DNA of 64,000 nucleotides from contig NZ_CP034235.1 of NCBI RefSeq assembly GCF_009728935.1, positions 7,403,501 through 7,467,500 of the forward strand, written 5' to 3'. The notes under the pieces were generated by a model. The model made no database searches and had not been told where the DNA came from. It saw only the letters and a program-made list of their open reading frames with translations. Source of the stretch: Paenibacillus psychroresistens. GTDB taxonomy: Bacteria; Bacillota; Bacilli; Paenibacillales; NBRC-103111. A program made the position numbers and the translations under genes. Every line of letters starts with the position of its first letter. The first letter of the stretch is position 1. Below are positions 16,651-25,263 of the stretch, piece after piece.

Positions 16651-18150
16651 TTATTCTCCAGACAGCGTGTTATCCTTAAGAATAACGTCATGCGCTCCGC
16701 CTTCGACAAGGCTGGTAGCGGAAACTAAAGTAATACGTGCCTTTTGCTTCAGCTCTTCTAGAGATTTCGCACCACAGTTGCACATAGTGGATTTAATTTT
16801 GGCAAGCGTTTTATCCAAGTTGCTCTGCAAGCTTCCTGCATAAGGAACATAGGAGTCTACACCCTCTTCAAAAACAAGTGATTGTTTACCGCCTGAGTCA
16901 TAACGCTGCCAGTTGCGGGCACGATTGGAGCCTTCGCCCCAGAACTCTTTAACATAGTTGTTGCCTACTTTTAATTTTCTTGTCGGGCTTTCATCGAATC
17001 GGGCAAAATAACGGCCCATCATCACAAAATCAGCACCCATCGCTAAAGCAAGTGTAATATGATAATCGTGCACAATCCCGCCGTCCGAACAAATCGGGAC
17101 ATAGATACCGGTTTTCTCATAATACTCATCTCTAGCTTCCGCAACCTCGATAATCGCAGAGGCTTGTCCACGGCCAATTCCTTTTTGTTCGCGTGTAATA
17201 CAGATCGAACCGCCGCCAATACCTACTTTCACAAAATCAGCGCCTGACTCCACTAAGTAAAGGAAACCTTCACGATCGACGACGTTGCCTACACCGATTT
17301 TGACATCAAAGTTAGCTTTTACATATTGCACAGTTTCGCTCTGCCATTCGCTAAAGCCATCCGATGAATCGATTACTAGAACATCCACACCCGCTTCAAC
17401 AAGCGCAGGTACTCTTTCCTTGTAATCCATCGTATTGATCCCTGCGCCTGCAATGTAGCTTTTGTTGCTATCTAAGAGCTCCGAAGGATTCTCTTTATGC
17501 TCATCATAATCCTTGCGAAAGACAAGAAACTCTAATTTTTGCTGCTCATCCACAATGGGTAAACAATTAAGCTTATGCTCCCAAATTAGATCATTAGCTT
17601 CCGACAATGTAATCCCGGACTTTCCATAATGCAAGGATGAGAAAGGGGTCATAATATCCTTAACCAGCTTAGTCAGAGGATCTCTGCTCAACCTGTAATC
17701 TCTGCCCGTGATAATTCCTAGCAGCTTTCCATTTGGAGTTCCGTCATCTGTGATCGCTACGGTCGAATGACCTGTCACTTTTTTCAGTGCCAGAATATCT
17801 TTAAGCGACTGCTCAGGAGTCATGTTGGAGCGACTTACGACAAAGCCGGCTTTATACCCCTTAACCTTACGTACCATCGCAGCTTGGGATTCGATCGGCT
17901 GAGACCCGAATATAAACGAAATTCCGCCACTTCTCGCTAACGCTACCGCCATTCCATCATCGGAAACAGCTTGCATTACTGCGGATGAGAACGGAATGTT
18001 CAAGCTAATATCAGACTGTTCCCCCTTCTTAAACTTTACAATGGGTGTCTTCAGGGTCACATTCGCCGGATTATGATCCTTCATTGATAAATTAGGTATC
18101 AATAAAAATTCACTAAACGTACGAGATGGTTCCATGTAATAATGAGCCAC
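16651..18150 (-). CDS. guaB: IMP dehydrogenase, clostridial-type
   Basis: This 499-residue enzyme oxidises IMP to XMP with NAD+, the first step to GMP. The TIM-barrel is interrupted by two CBS domains (about 105-215), which hold ITDDG and GIITGRD. The catalytic Cys317 is in GIGGGSICITR, and the phosphate/K+ loop and the flap motif MMGRYFARFDESPT are present. It starts MAHYYMEPSRTFSEFLLIPN, unlike the usual Bacillales GuaB, and resembles the IMPDH clade known from clostridia. It may therefore be a second copy. The GTG start has GAGGAGGAG 6 nt upstream. Confidence 0.85.
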   Translation of the reverse strand: MAHYYMEPSRTFSEFLLIPNLSMKDHNPANVTLKTPIVKFKKGEQSDISLNIPFSSAVMQAVSDDGMAVALARSGGISFIFGSQPIESQAAMVRKVKGYKAGFVVSRSNMTPEQSLKDILALKKVTGHSTVAITDDGTPNGKLLGIITGRDYRLSRDPLTKLVKDIMTPFSSLHYGKSGITLSEANDLIWEHKLNCLPIVDEQQKLEFLVFRKDYDEHKENPSELLDSNKSYIAGAGINTMDYKERVPALVEAGVDVLVIDSSDGFSEWQSETVQYVKANFDVKIGVGNVVDREGFLYLVESGADFVKVGIGGGSICITREQKGIGRGQASAIIEVAEARDEYYEKTGIYVPICSDGGIVHDYHITLALAMGADFVMMGRYFARFDESPTRKLKVGNNYVKEFWGEGSNRARNWQRYDSGGKQSLVFEEGVDSYVPYAGSLQSNLDKTLAKIKSTMCNCGAKSLEELKQKARITLVSATSLVEGGAHDVILKDNTLSGE

Positions 18151-18241
18151 TTCTATCTCCTCCTCTTTTTATATTGTTTCGGGTAAATTTTTAATATCAT
18201 ATCATATGGCTCGGAAACAAACAATGTATAATTAAATTCGA

Positions 18242-18604
18242 TTATCCGCGCCACCCAATAAATACTACTCCTGCTAAAATTAACAAGCAGCCTACTACTT
18301 TTGGCATAGATAACGGCTCATTAAAAATCCAATATGCCCCAAAAACAGCCATAATATATGCCAAGCTCTGAATCGGGTAAGCCAAGCTTAGTGAAACACG
18401 CGATAGAATAAACAGCCACAAAACCGTAGCTAAACCATACAATATTAAGCCGCTAAGAAAATAAGGCGATAACATCAGCTGCATGAAAGCTCGAATGGAG
18501 CTAAAGCTCGATTCATTATTCTGTAGGCCAGTCTTCCACAGGAACTGCCCGCTAACGAGCATAATCGTATTAAGTAAGATTAAAAGAAAATTGATCAAAG
18601 TCAT
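18242..18604 (-). CDS. Small DMT/EamA-like four-helix transporter
   Basis: This 120-residue protein has four transmembrane helices and the DMT-type motif SLAYPIQSLAYIMAVFGAYWIFNEPLS. Proteins of this size work as dimers. Relatives include small multidrug transporters and the ArnE/F-type lipid-sugar flippase subunits. The substrate is not predictable. It is divergently oriented to the thioredoxin-like gene. Confidence 0.75.
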   Translation of the reverse strand: MTLINFLLILLNTIMLVSGQFLWKTGLQNNESSFSSIRAFMQLMLSPYFLSGLILYGLATVLWLFILSRVSLSLAYPIQSLAYIMAVFGAYWIFNEPLSMPKVVGCLLILAGVVFIGWRG

Positions 18605-18729
18605 TATACAGTTGCTCCCCTGAATTTGGTTTTAAGTCTACATAGTATATCACTTAAATAGAAAAGCTTCTCGACCTTTGGTATAGTAGAAGGAAACCCG
18701 CTGATTAAAATGTTTAGGAGGAACCCATC

Positions 18730-19065
18730 ATGATCGAATGGACGCAAAAGGAGCTTTTGGAGCACTCAGCAATCAAGGACACCGCTTATGCCGTATTCTT
18801 GTATACACCATTATGTGGCACATGCAAGCTTGCCGAACGTATGTTGGATATTATCATGACCATGCAGCCCACAATGCCTTTATATAAGAGTAATATTAAT
18901 TTCCTGCCTCAGGTCAGTCAAGATTGGCAAATCCAGAGCATCCCTTGCGTAGTTATTGCCGAAGTTGGGAAAGATAAGAAAATGATTTATCGGATGCAAG
19001 CCGTAGATGAACTTTACCGCCAGCTGCTTCCCCTCACAAAAAAGAGACCCTACATAGTCAAATAA
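18730..19065 (+). CDS. Thioredoxin-like protein with CGTC active site
   Basis: This 111-residue thioredoxin-fold protein has the redox motif CGTC (YTPLCGTCKLAERML, about residues 29-32) and the cis-proline region (QSIPCVVIAE), which carries an extra cysteine just after the proline. The active site differs from canonical CGPC, so redox potential and partners may differ. It resembles the YtpP class of small cytoplasmic thioredoxin-like proteins. The AGGAGG RBS is well placed. An extended -10 (TGGTATAGT, 18679-18687) lies about 45 nt upstream. Confidence 0.8.
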   Translation: MIEWTQKELLEHSAIKDTAYAVFLYTPLCGTCKLAERMLDIIMTMQPTMPLYKSNINFLPQVSQDWQIQSIPCVVIAEVGKDKKMIYRMQAVDELYRQLLPLTKKRPYIVK

Positions 19066-19081
19066 ACACTATGCGGATCTT
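19037..19081 (-). terminator. Terminator after the VOC gene
   Basis: On the minus strand, GATCCGCATAG pairs imperfectly with CTATGTAGGGTC and is followed by six T. It overlaps the 3' end of the opposite thioredoxin-like gene. Confidence 0.5.
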
Positions 19082-19093
19082 CCTGCTATTACA

Positions 19094-19477
19094 TTAAGAA
19101 CCGTAAGCAGCACCAAACTCAATGATATTATGATCTAGATCTAACACATAGATTTGCGAAAAACCTGCTAAGCTATCCGGTCGTGCTTCATGGGCAATAG
19201 TAGCTGCCTCCAAAAAGGCGATAGTTTCGCTGTAGCTTTTTACCCAAATCGCAAAATGGCCATCCACGGAGTCTATCGCACCTCGCCTTAAAGTTTCTCC
19301 CTCAAGATGCTCCAGCAAATGCAGCTGCTGCGTTCCAACTGCATACCAAATCCCTTTTGAGTTAAATGGCGGTCTTTGAATCTCTTGGAACTTAAGCTGA
19401 TTCGTATAGAAATGGCGAGCTTGTTCTAAATCGCGAACCGCTAAGCTGACATGATGCAGCCCTATATATTCAATCAT
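19094..19477 (-). CDS. VOC-family (glyoxalase-like) protein
   Basis: The protein has about 127 residues and the two babb repeats of the vicinal-oxygen-chelate fold. LHHVSLAVRDLEQARHFY provides the first metal-ligand His, QLHLLE another, and the C-terminal DLDHNIIEF the last ligand. The start at 19477 overlaps the NagZ stop by 4 nt (ATGA), so it is translationally coupled. The longer in-frame reading lies inside nagZ and is a shadow. The reaction is unknown. It may be a small-molecule lyase or dioxygenase, or a resistance-like binding protein. Confidence 0.8.
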   Translation of the reverse strand: MIEYIGLHHVSLAVRDLEQARHFYTNQLKFQEIQRPPFNSKGIWYAVGTQQLHLLEHLEGETLRRGAIDSVDGHFAIWVKSYSETIAFLEAATIAHEARPDSLAGFSQIYVLDLDHNIIEFGAAYGS

Positions 19478-21069
19478 GATTGTTTCCCACCTTCCAGATT
19501 TAATGATACCGGCAGCTTTCCTTGCGGTTGGATTATACCCATTAGAACCTTGGCAAGGGATTTCATAGCCATTGGACGGTTCTCGTAGCAAGCCAAGTAT
19601 GTGCAAATTTGCGGAAATTTCTGCAGGTCATACGGATTGCGCAGTGCTGCAACAATCAGTTTAATTGCCTTCATTCCCGATAGCTGATCGATTAATTGAA
19701 TCTGTCCAGCAGAAACATCCACATTATAAGTACCGATGACGATTGTATCATAAGCCTCCGCCGCGGCAAGCACCTGAGCTAACTCATCTGCTGTTGGCGT
19801 TATTCCAATTGTGATTTCTTGAACCTGTGGAATATAAGCAGATAAGGCTTTACCCAATGTAATTTCTTGGGGGATTACTTCATCTACTTCTGTGCCAATA
19901 CGCACTTCAGGCCATATAACTAAAGTCGCTTTAGTGGAATCGAGCGGCAGCTGCCCTTCATCTTTAACTAAAGTAATGCTTTTCTCGCTGATAGCCTCGA
20001 CGATTCCCCAGCTTTTCGCAGTGCCAATTAGGCTGTTAAGCTGCTCACGCTCAGCCCCAATAGCCATTTGTCGCTTCTGCTTCAACGCGAGAATGCGTAT
20101 TACGGACTGATTAATCCGTTCTTCACTAATAACACCTGTTTCCACAGCACCAGCCAGCGCTTCAAAAGCAGCTATTTGACGTTCAAGCAGATGGCTAACC
20201 AGCACGATATCCGTGCCTGCCAATACAGCCTGAATTGCACCTGCTGCGATGCCAACTCCATGTGAGATAGCATTCATCTCTAAGCAGTCTGTGACAATGA
20301 TTCCTTTGTACTGCAGCTCTTCGCGCAGCAAGCCAGTTAGGATCCGATTAGACAATGTAGCTGGAATGGATTCAGGCTCATAAGCTGGGAATACAACATG
20401 TGCGGACATAATCACATCGACACCCTCAGCAATTGCAGCTTTAAACGGTACTAGCTCTATCGCATTTAGGCGAGCTTTATTATGCGGAACAGAAGGCAGG
20501 TTCAAATGTGAATCCGTGTCGGTATCGCCATGTCCGGGGAAGTGCTTAGCCGTTGCTGCAACACCCGCTTGCTGAAACCCACGAATTGCAGCTGAGCCCA
20601 TTGCGGCAACCAATTCCGCGCTTTCGCCATAAGAACGCACACCAATTACTGGGTTAAGCGAATTATTATTCACATCAATGCAGGGAGCAAAATTCATATT
20701 AATTCCAAGATGACGCAGTTCTTCACCTGAAATAAGCGCAGTTTGATAAGCAGCATTAGCGTCGCCAGTAGCTCCAAGCGCCATATTACCCGGTACTAAG
20801 GTTATGCCTTCGTCTATTCGTGCCACCATGCCGCCTTCTTGATCTATGGAGATTAACAAGGGAAGCTCACTTTTGTTCAAGCTTTGCAGAGCCTGAGAAA
20901 GCTCCTTTACCTGCTGGATATCCTTAACATTCCTCCGAAAATAGATAATGCCGCCTAAATGGTACTCTTGAATTAATTGTTCGATTCCTGCTGTTGGCAC
21001 AGCACCATCAAATCCACACATAATCATCTGGCCTATTTTCTCTCGCAAGCTAAGCTGATCGATATTCAT
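19474..21069 (-). CDS. nagZ: Beta-N-acetylhexosaminidase, GH3 (NagZ-type)
   Basis: This 531-residue protein has a GH3 TIM-barrel with the NagZ-specific His/Asp motif KHFPGHGDTDTDSH (around 170-185) and the nucleophile region TDCLEMNAI. A C-terminal alpha/beta/alpha domain follows, as in the two-domain Bacillus enzyme. It has no signal peptide in this reading, so it is probably cytoplasmic. It releases GlcNAc from muropeptides during cell-wall recycling. It sits 25 nt after a sugar-binding lipoprotein gene, which may deliver the wall sugar. Confidence 0.87.
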   Translation of the reverse strand: MNIDQLSLREKIGQMIMCGFDGAVPTAGIEQLIQEYHLGGIIYFRRNVKDIQQVKELSQALQSLNKSELPLLISIDQEGGMVARIDEGITLVPGNMALGATGDANAAYQTALISGEELRHLGINMNFAPCIDVNNNSLNPVIGVRSYGESAELVAAMGSAAIRGFQQAGVAATAKHFPGHGDTDTDSHLNLPSVPHNKARLNAIELVPFKAAIAEGVDVIMSAHVVFPAYEPESIPATLSNRILTGLLREELQYKGIIVTDCLEMNAISHGVGIAAGAIQAVLAGTDIVLVSHLLERQIAAFEALAGAVETGVISEERINQSVIRILALKQKRQMAIGAEREQLNSLIGTAKSWGIVEAISEKSITLVKDEGQLPLDSTKATLVIWPEVRIGTEVDEVIPQEITLGKALSAYIPQVQEITIGITPTADELAQVLAAAEAYDTIVIGTYNVDVSAGQIQLIDQLSGMKAIKLIVAALRNPYDLQKFPQICTYLACYENRPMAMKSLAKVLMGIIQPQGKLPVSLNLEGGKQS

Positions 21070-21094
21070 ATTTGTTCACTCCTCTTTGATGTGC

Positions 21095-22450
21095 TTAAGG
21101 CCCTACATTGGCTTCGACCTGAATCATTTGCAGTTTTTCTGTTAGCTTCGCCACTGTAATTTTGTTTTCAAGCAGTTGCTGCAGCCCCGCTTCCAATTCA
21201 GCCATTACTGTTTTCTGGACTAGGGTGTCCAAGGAAGCAAACGTTCCAGCCGAGCTTTTGACTGAGGTGATTATTTCCGTTACAACGGAGGGCACACCTG
21301 TGTTATCCAAGAAAAACATCGATGGAAATACCCCATCCTCGGTTAGCTGCTTTTTCTGTATTTCATCATTAAAGAGGTTTTTGATCCACAGTTTAACCAC
21401 TTCTTGCTGCTCCTCTGATAAATCAGCAGAAAAACCATAGCCTTGGCTGAAGCTCGCATTAATTAAACCATCGCCTGGACCGCCTCTATCTGGGAAACTA
21501 AAGAAGCCTACATCGTCTGCGATTTTGGACGTGTTAGGGTCGATTAAGCTAGCATATGCCCAGCTTCCATCATACATCATGGCGGCAGAGCCAGCTTTAA
21601 ATTGCTTCTGCTGATCGCTATATTTAAAACCTTGATTTCCCGCTGAAAAATACCCTTTGGCCGCAAGCTCAGCAAATTGAACAAAAGCATTTACAACCTC
21701 AGGATCAGTCCACTTTGCATCCCCAATGGTGAAGTAACCCGGCACAGCTGGTCCCGTATTACGCACCAGCAGACTGTTAAACAGCAGGGTCGGAACCCAA
21801 GCATCACTTGATGCCAGAGCAAGCGGGGTAATACCTTTTGCCTGCGCTTTCGCACAAATTTCGATAAAGTCCTCGTAGGTTAATGGCGGCTGAACCCCAA
21901 GCTCTGCAAAGATTTTTTTATTATAAAATACCCCATTTGCTTGCCCTGTAATCGGCAGACCAATAATCTTGCCATCCACTGTAAAATCCTCTAAATTCGC
22001 AAAATCATATTGTTTCTCTATTTCAGTCAGTATAGCTGTCAAATCAAGCAGTTTACCTGCTTGTGCGTAGACAATAGCATCTGCCTTACCACCGAAAAGC
22101 TCAAAAATATCAGGCTGCGTTCCCGCTGCCATTTCCGCTTTCAATTGGGTGGAGCGGTTGATATTCTCATCCACACCTTCTAGCTCAATCTCTAATTTTG
22201 GCATTTCGAATTCCGTTGCAGCTGCTGCAGCCTCTACTATTTTCAAGCTATTGGCGGAGCTGTCTTTAATTAATGAATGGCGCAGGGTTAGCTTTACTGC
22301 ATTTGGCGGTTCTTCGGTTGCAGGTGGATCTTGATTTAGGGTAGTCGTCGGTGTTGCTGTAGCTGAGATTGTTTCAGCCTTGTCACAGCCATTTAAAACT
22401 AAACCTGCGATTAACAGCAACGAAACGAGAAATATAAAACGCTTAATCAT
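21095..22450 (-). CDS. Sugar ABC transporter substrate-binding lipoprotein (family 1)
   Basis: This 451-residue protein has a lipoprotein signal and lipobox LNGC (Cys22), then a Thr/Pro-rich spacer, then a family-1 solute-binding fold (AEMAAGTQPDIFELFGG, SAAMMYDGSWAYA). It should bind an oligosaccharide outside the membrane. No permease or ATPase genes are adjacent, so it needs partners encoded elsewhere. Linkage to nagZ suggests an amino-sugar or muropeptide-derived ligand. That is inference. Confidence 0.82.
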   Translation of the reverse strand: MIKRFIFLVSLLLIAGLVLNGCDKAETISATATPTTTLNQDPPATEEPPNAVKLTLRHSLIKDSSANSLKIVEAAAAATEFEMPKLEIELEGVDENINRSTQLKAEMAAGTQPDIFELFGGKADAIVYAQAGKLLDLTAILTEIEKQYDFANLEDFTVDGKIIGLPITGQANGVFYNKKIFAELGVQPPLTYEDFIEICAKAQAKGITPLALASSDAWVPTLLFNSLLVRNTGPAVPGYFTIGDAKWTDPEVVNAFVQFAELAAKGYFSAGNQGFKYSDQQKQFKAGSAAMMYDGSWAYASLIDPNTSKIADDVGFFSFPDRGGPGDGLINASFSQGYGFSADLSEEQQEVVKLWIKNLFNDEIQKKQLTEDGVFPSMFFLDNTGVPSVVTEIITSVKSSAGTFASLDTLVQKTVMAELEAGLQQLLENKITVAKLTEKLQMIQVEANVGP

Positions 22451-22568
22451 AACGAAGCTCCCTCATGAATTGATTCCTCTATTATAGCACGATCGCTTGA
22501 TGATGCTAGCGATTTGGAGGATAATGAGCACCAGAAGCTGCACCTTACTTTATTAAAAGTAACTAACT

Positions 22569-22614
22569 AAGTATTTTTTGAGTACTTATGAATCCTTAGT
22601 TTACTTGATATACT
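22569..22614 (+). promoter_or_regulatory. Promoter and possible operator of the aldo-keto reductase pair
   Basis: TATACT at 22609-22614 has TTATGA 17 bp upstream. An inverted repeat TAAGTA-N9-TACTTA (22569-22589) overlaps the -35 side and may be a repressor site. Confidence 0.4.
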
Positions 22615-22649
22615 TACAGAGCTAACAGTTAAACTAGGAGGTCAGTTGA

Positions 22650-23516
22650 ATGGAAAAGAAAGTAGCTATGCCTTTACGCAAATTAGGTTCTTCGGAGCTT
22701 TTCGTAGGTGCAATTGGAATGGGCGGTATGCCATTATCTGTGAATGGCCGTCCTTCGGAGAGTCAAAGCATTGAAGCGATACATGCTGCTATAGAGCAAG
22801 GTATTACATTTATCGATACGGCGGATGCCTATTGTTTAAATGATTCAGAGAATGGCCATAATGAACGCTTGATTGCCAAAGCGCTTAAACAGCATCCTGA
22901 AGTGGTTGTTGCCACCAAAGGCGGACATATTCGTCCTAATGGAGCTTGGGTTACCGACGGCAGACCCGATCATTTGCGCCAAGCCTGCGAAGACAGTTTA
23001 AAAGCACTTGGTGTTGAAGCGATAACGTTATATCAATTCCATCGTCCTGATCCGTCGGTGCCTTTTGCCGAGTCTGTTGGGGCTGTAGCTGATTTGCAAC
23101 GAGAGGGTAAAATCGTTCATATCGGGATTTCCAATGTTAGCGTGACTCAGCTGGAAGCAGCATTATTGGTTACTAAAGTGGTTAGCGTGCAGAACCGTAT
23201 GAACTTATTCGATCGTTCTTCCTTGGATGTATTGAAACGTTGTGAAGAATTGGGTATCGCTTTCTTGCCATATAGTCCATTGACTGGGATGGGGAGCGCA
23301 GGGAATATTGGGGACAACGAGACTTTAAGCCGCATTGCAACTGCACACGGGGCTTCCGCTCAACAAATTGCGCTGGCATGGCTGCTACAGCTTTCGAATA
23401 TCATTATTCCGATTCCAGGCTCAAGCCGTAAAGCGAATATTATTAATTGTGCTGAAGCGATAAATGTAAAATTAACCTCTGAGGATATGGCATTATTGCA
23501 TGCACTCGCGAAATAA
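22650..23516 (+). CDS. Aldo/keto reductase
   Basis: This 288-residue AKR barrel carries the catalytic tetrad: Asp and Tyr in FIDTADAYCLND, Lys in VVATKGG, His in YQFHRPDP. A C-terminal NADPH site is present (IPIPGSSRKANI). The substrate is an unknown aldehyde or ketone. The RBS is AGGAGG 8 nt before ATG. It is followed by a second aldo/keto reductase after 27 nt, so the two form an operon. Confidence 0.87.
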   Translation: MEKKVAMPLRKLGSSELFVGAIGMGGMPLSVNGRPSESQSIEAIHAAIEQGITFIDTADAYCLNDSENGHNERLIAKALKQHPEVVVATKGGHIRPNGAWVTDGRPDHLRQACEDSLKALGVEAITLYQFHRPDPSVPFAESVGAVADLQREGKIVHIGISNVSVTQLEAALLVTKVVSVQNRMNLFDRSSLDVLKRCEELGIAFLPYSPLTGMGSAGNIGDNETLSRIATAHGASAQQIALAWLLQLSNIIIPIPGSSRKANIINCAEAINVKLTSEDMALLHALAK

Positions 23517-23543
23517 TTTGCTTAAAATCGAAAGGTAGGCGGA

Positions 23544-24530
23544 ATGGTGAGATACCGAACACTTGGCAATACGGAGTTAAAGATTAGTGAGGTCAGCTTT
23601 GGCACTTGGGCAATAGGCGGAAGCTGGGGCTCAGTCGAAGATTCGGAATCTCTGCGAGCTTTGCAAACCGCTATGGATCAAGGGGTTAATTTCTTCGATA
23701 CGGCTGATGTTTATGGCGGCGGCCATAGTGAGGAGCTCTTGGCTAAAGCAACAGCAGGTCGTGAAACGGACATCCATATTGCAACTAAGTTTTGTCGTGG
23801 CGGGGATATTCAGGATCCTGCGACTTATACTGAAAAAGCTGTCCGTGCGTATTGTGAAGCAAGTTTAAAGCGGTTGAAGCGTGATACGATTGATTTGTAT
23901 CAAATTCATTGCGCACCACTTGAGATTCTTCAGCAAGGGCTTGTTTTTGAAGTGCTGGATAAGCTGCAAGCTGAAGGCAAAATTCGCTATTACGGCGTGA
24001 GTGTGGAAAGCGTCGAAGAAGGTTTGTTCTGCTTGGAGCAGCCGAATGTTCGTGCGCTGCAAGTGATTTTTAATATTTTTCGGCAGAAGCCTGTTGCCGA
24101 ATTGCTTCCCGCTGCGTATGCCAAGGGTGTTGGCATTCTAGCGAGATTGCCGCTTGCCAGTGGTTTATTGACGGGCAAGTTTAAGCCTGGTTTTACCTTT
24201 GAAGCGGACGATCACCGCAATTTCAACAACAACGGCGAGCAATTCAACGTGGGTGAAACTTTTGCGGGTCTTGGCTTTGCCAAAGGTCAAGAGCTGGGCC
24301 TCCAGCTGGATTGGATCGCCGAAGGCAAGGAAAGCATGACACGCGCTGCTTTGCGTTGGATTCTAGACCACGAAGCCGTGAGCTGTGTCATCCCCGGCTT
24401 CAAGAATACAGCGCAGGTGCTGGATAATCTCGGCGCCTTGCAGGTTCCAGCGTTTTCAGCGGCAGATCAAGCTCGCTTGTCCGCTTGGTACCAAGAAAAC
24501 GTTCATGCTCATATTCGCGGTTCCTATTAA
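23544..24530 (+). CDS. Aldo/keto reductase, second of the pair
   Basis: This 328-residue AKR has tetrad motifs FFDTADVYGGGHSEELL (Asp, Tyr), IATKFCRGG (Lys) and YQIHCAP (His), and C-terminal cofactor residues (CVIPGFKNTAQVLDN). It is not a recent duplicate of the preceding gene, since the two differ through most of their length. It is likely an NADPH-dependent carbonyl or sugar reductase. It is cotranscribed with the upstream reductase and followed by a strong terminator. Confidence 0.87.
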   Translation: MVRYRTLGNTELKISEVSFGTWAIGGSWGSVEDSESLRALQTAMDQGVNFFDTADVYGGGHSEELLAKATAGRETDIHIATKFCRGGDIQDPATYTEKAVRAYCEASLKRLKRDTIDLYQIHCAPLEILQQGLVFEVLDKLQAEGKIRYYGVSVESVEEGLFCLEQPNVRALQVIFNIFRQKPVAELLPAAYAKGVGILARLPLASGLLTGKFKPGFTFEADDHRNFNNNGEQFNVGETFAGLGFAKGQELGLQLDWIAEGKESMTRAALRWILDHEAVSCVIPGFKNTAQVLDNLGALQVPAFSAADQARLSAWYQENVHAHIRGSY

Positions 24531-24545
24531 ACTTGAATAAGACGC

Positions 24546-24582
24546 AAAACCCGGAGCACTTTAATGTGTGTCCGGGTTTTTT
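24546..24582 (+). terminator. Terminator of the aldo/keto reductase operon
   Basis: AAAACCCGGA pairs with TCCGGGTTTT and a T-run continues (six T). Confidence 0.88.
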
Positions 24583-24744
24583 CGTTTGTCCTATTTGACC
24601 TGTATCCCCTTGCCTCAGCAACGGATATGCGAACTATGCTACTGAAATACACCAACTGCACGAACTACACCAACTACTGATTATTTGAAATGTTTACAGA
24701 TACTTTAGTGGTTAAATGTGGCTTTTTCGGCCAATAAATTAGGC

Positions 24745-24783
24745 AAAAAGAAACTCACTTCATTCGAAGTGAGAGTTCTTTTT
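24745..24783 (-). terminator. Terminator overlapping the stop of the small membrane protein gene
   Basis: AAAAAGAA-CTCACTTC pairs with CGAAGTGAG-TTCTTTTT. The stop codon at 24760-24762 lies inside the stem. T-runs on both sides allow bidirectional use. Confidence 0.75.
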
Positions 24784-25263
24784 GTTGAAAAATAATACGA
24801 CTCCCAGAGCAATTAGAGCAACAGCCACAAATGGACGTCCGATTCCATTGAATAAGGCGCCTGCCGTGAAGATCGAGAAGAACAGGATTGAAACCACTGC
24901 TAGAATGTTGATCGGTATGAGCAGCCATTTGTTGCGCCCGCTGAACCAATAGAATTCGAATAAACCAACAGCTACTGCCATAATAAAGCCTGGCCAAGTG
25001 TACTCCCATACATCAAACAGCATCGAGATCTGACAAACAATACCAACTACGAACAGAATACCTCCCGGAATCAGCAGCCCCACTCCCTTGCGTGAGGTTA
25101 ACCCAAAGTACATCCAATGAAAGAACACACTTAGTGGAATTACAAACATACTTGGCCAAAAGGTGCTGAATACATATCCTGTATCAATAATAACCCCTCT
25201 AGTCGAAAATAAAGCTAAACCCAACAAAATCAAAATTATACCGCCAATCGCTCGACTACTCAT
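24760..25263 (-). CDS. Small multi-spanning membrane protein (LiaI/LiaF-TM-like)
   Basis: This 167-residue protein is almost all hydrophobic, with five or six predicted helices. The start MSSRAIGGIILILLGLALF and the repeated pattern 'GGILFVVGI' resemble the transmembrane part of LiaF/LiaI-like envelope-stress proteins and DUF5668. No soluble domain is seen. The function is unknown, and a role in envelope stress is only suggested by family resemblance. Confidence 0.6.
   Translation of the reverse strand: MSSRAIGGIILILLGLALFSTRGVIIDTGYVFSTFWPSMFVIPLSVFFHWMYFGLTSRKGVGLLIPGGILFVVGIVCQISMLFDVWEYTWPGFIMAVAVGLFEFYWFSGRNKWLLIPINILAVVSILFFSIFTAGALFNGIGRPFVAVALIALGVVLFFNKKNSHFE

Noticed and set aside
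16515..16709. Small open frame on the minus strand at the end of the IMPDH gene
   Set aside because: It overlaps the IMPDH 3' end and runs through its terminator hairpin. No RBS.
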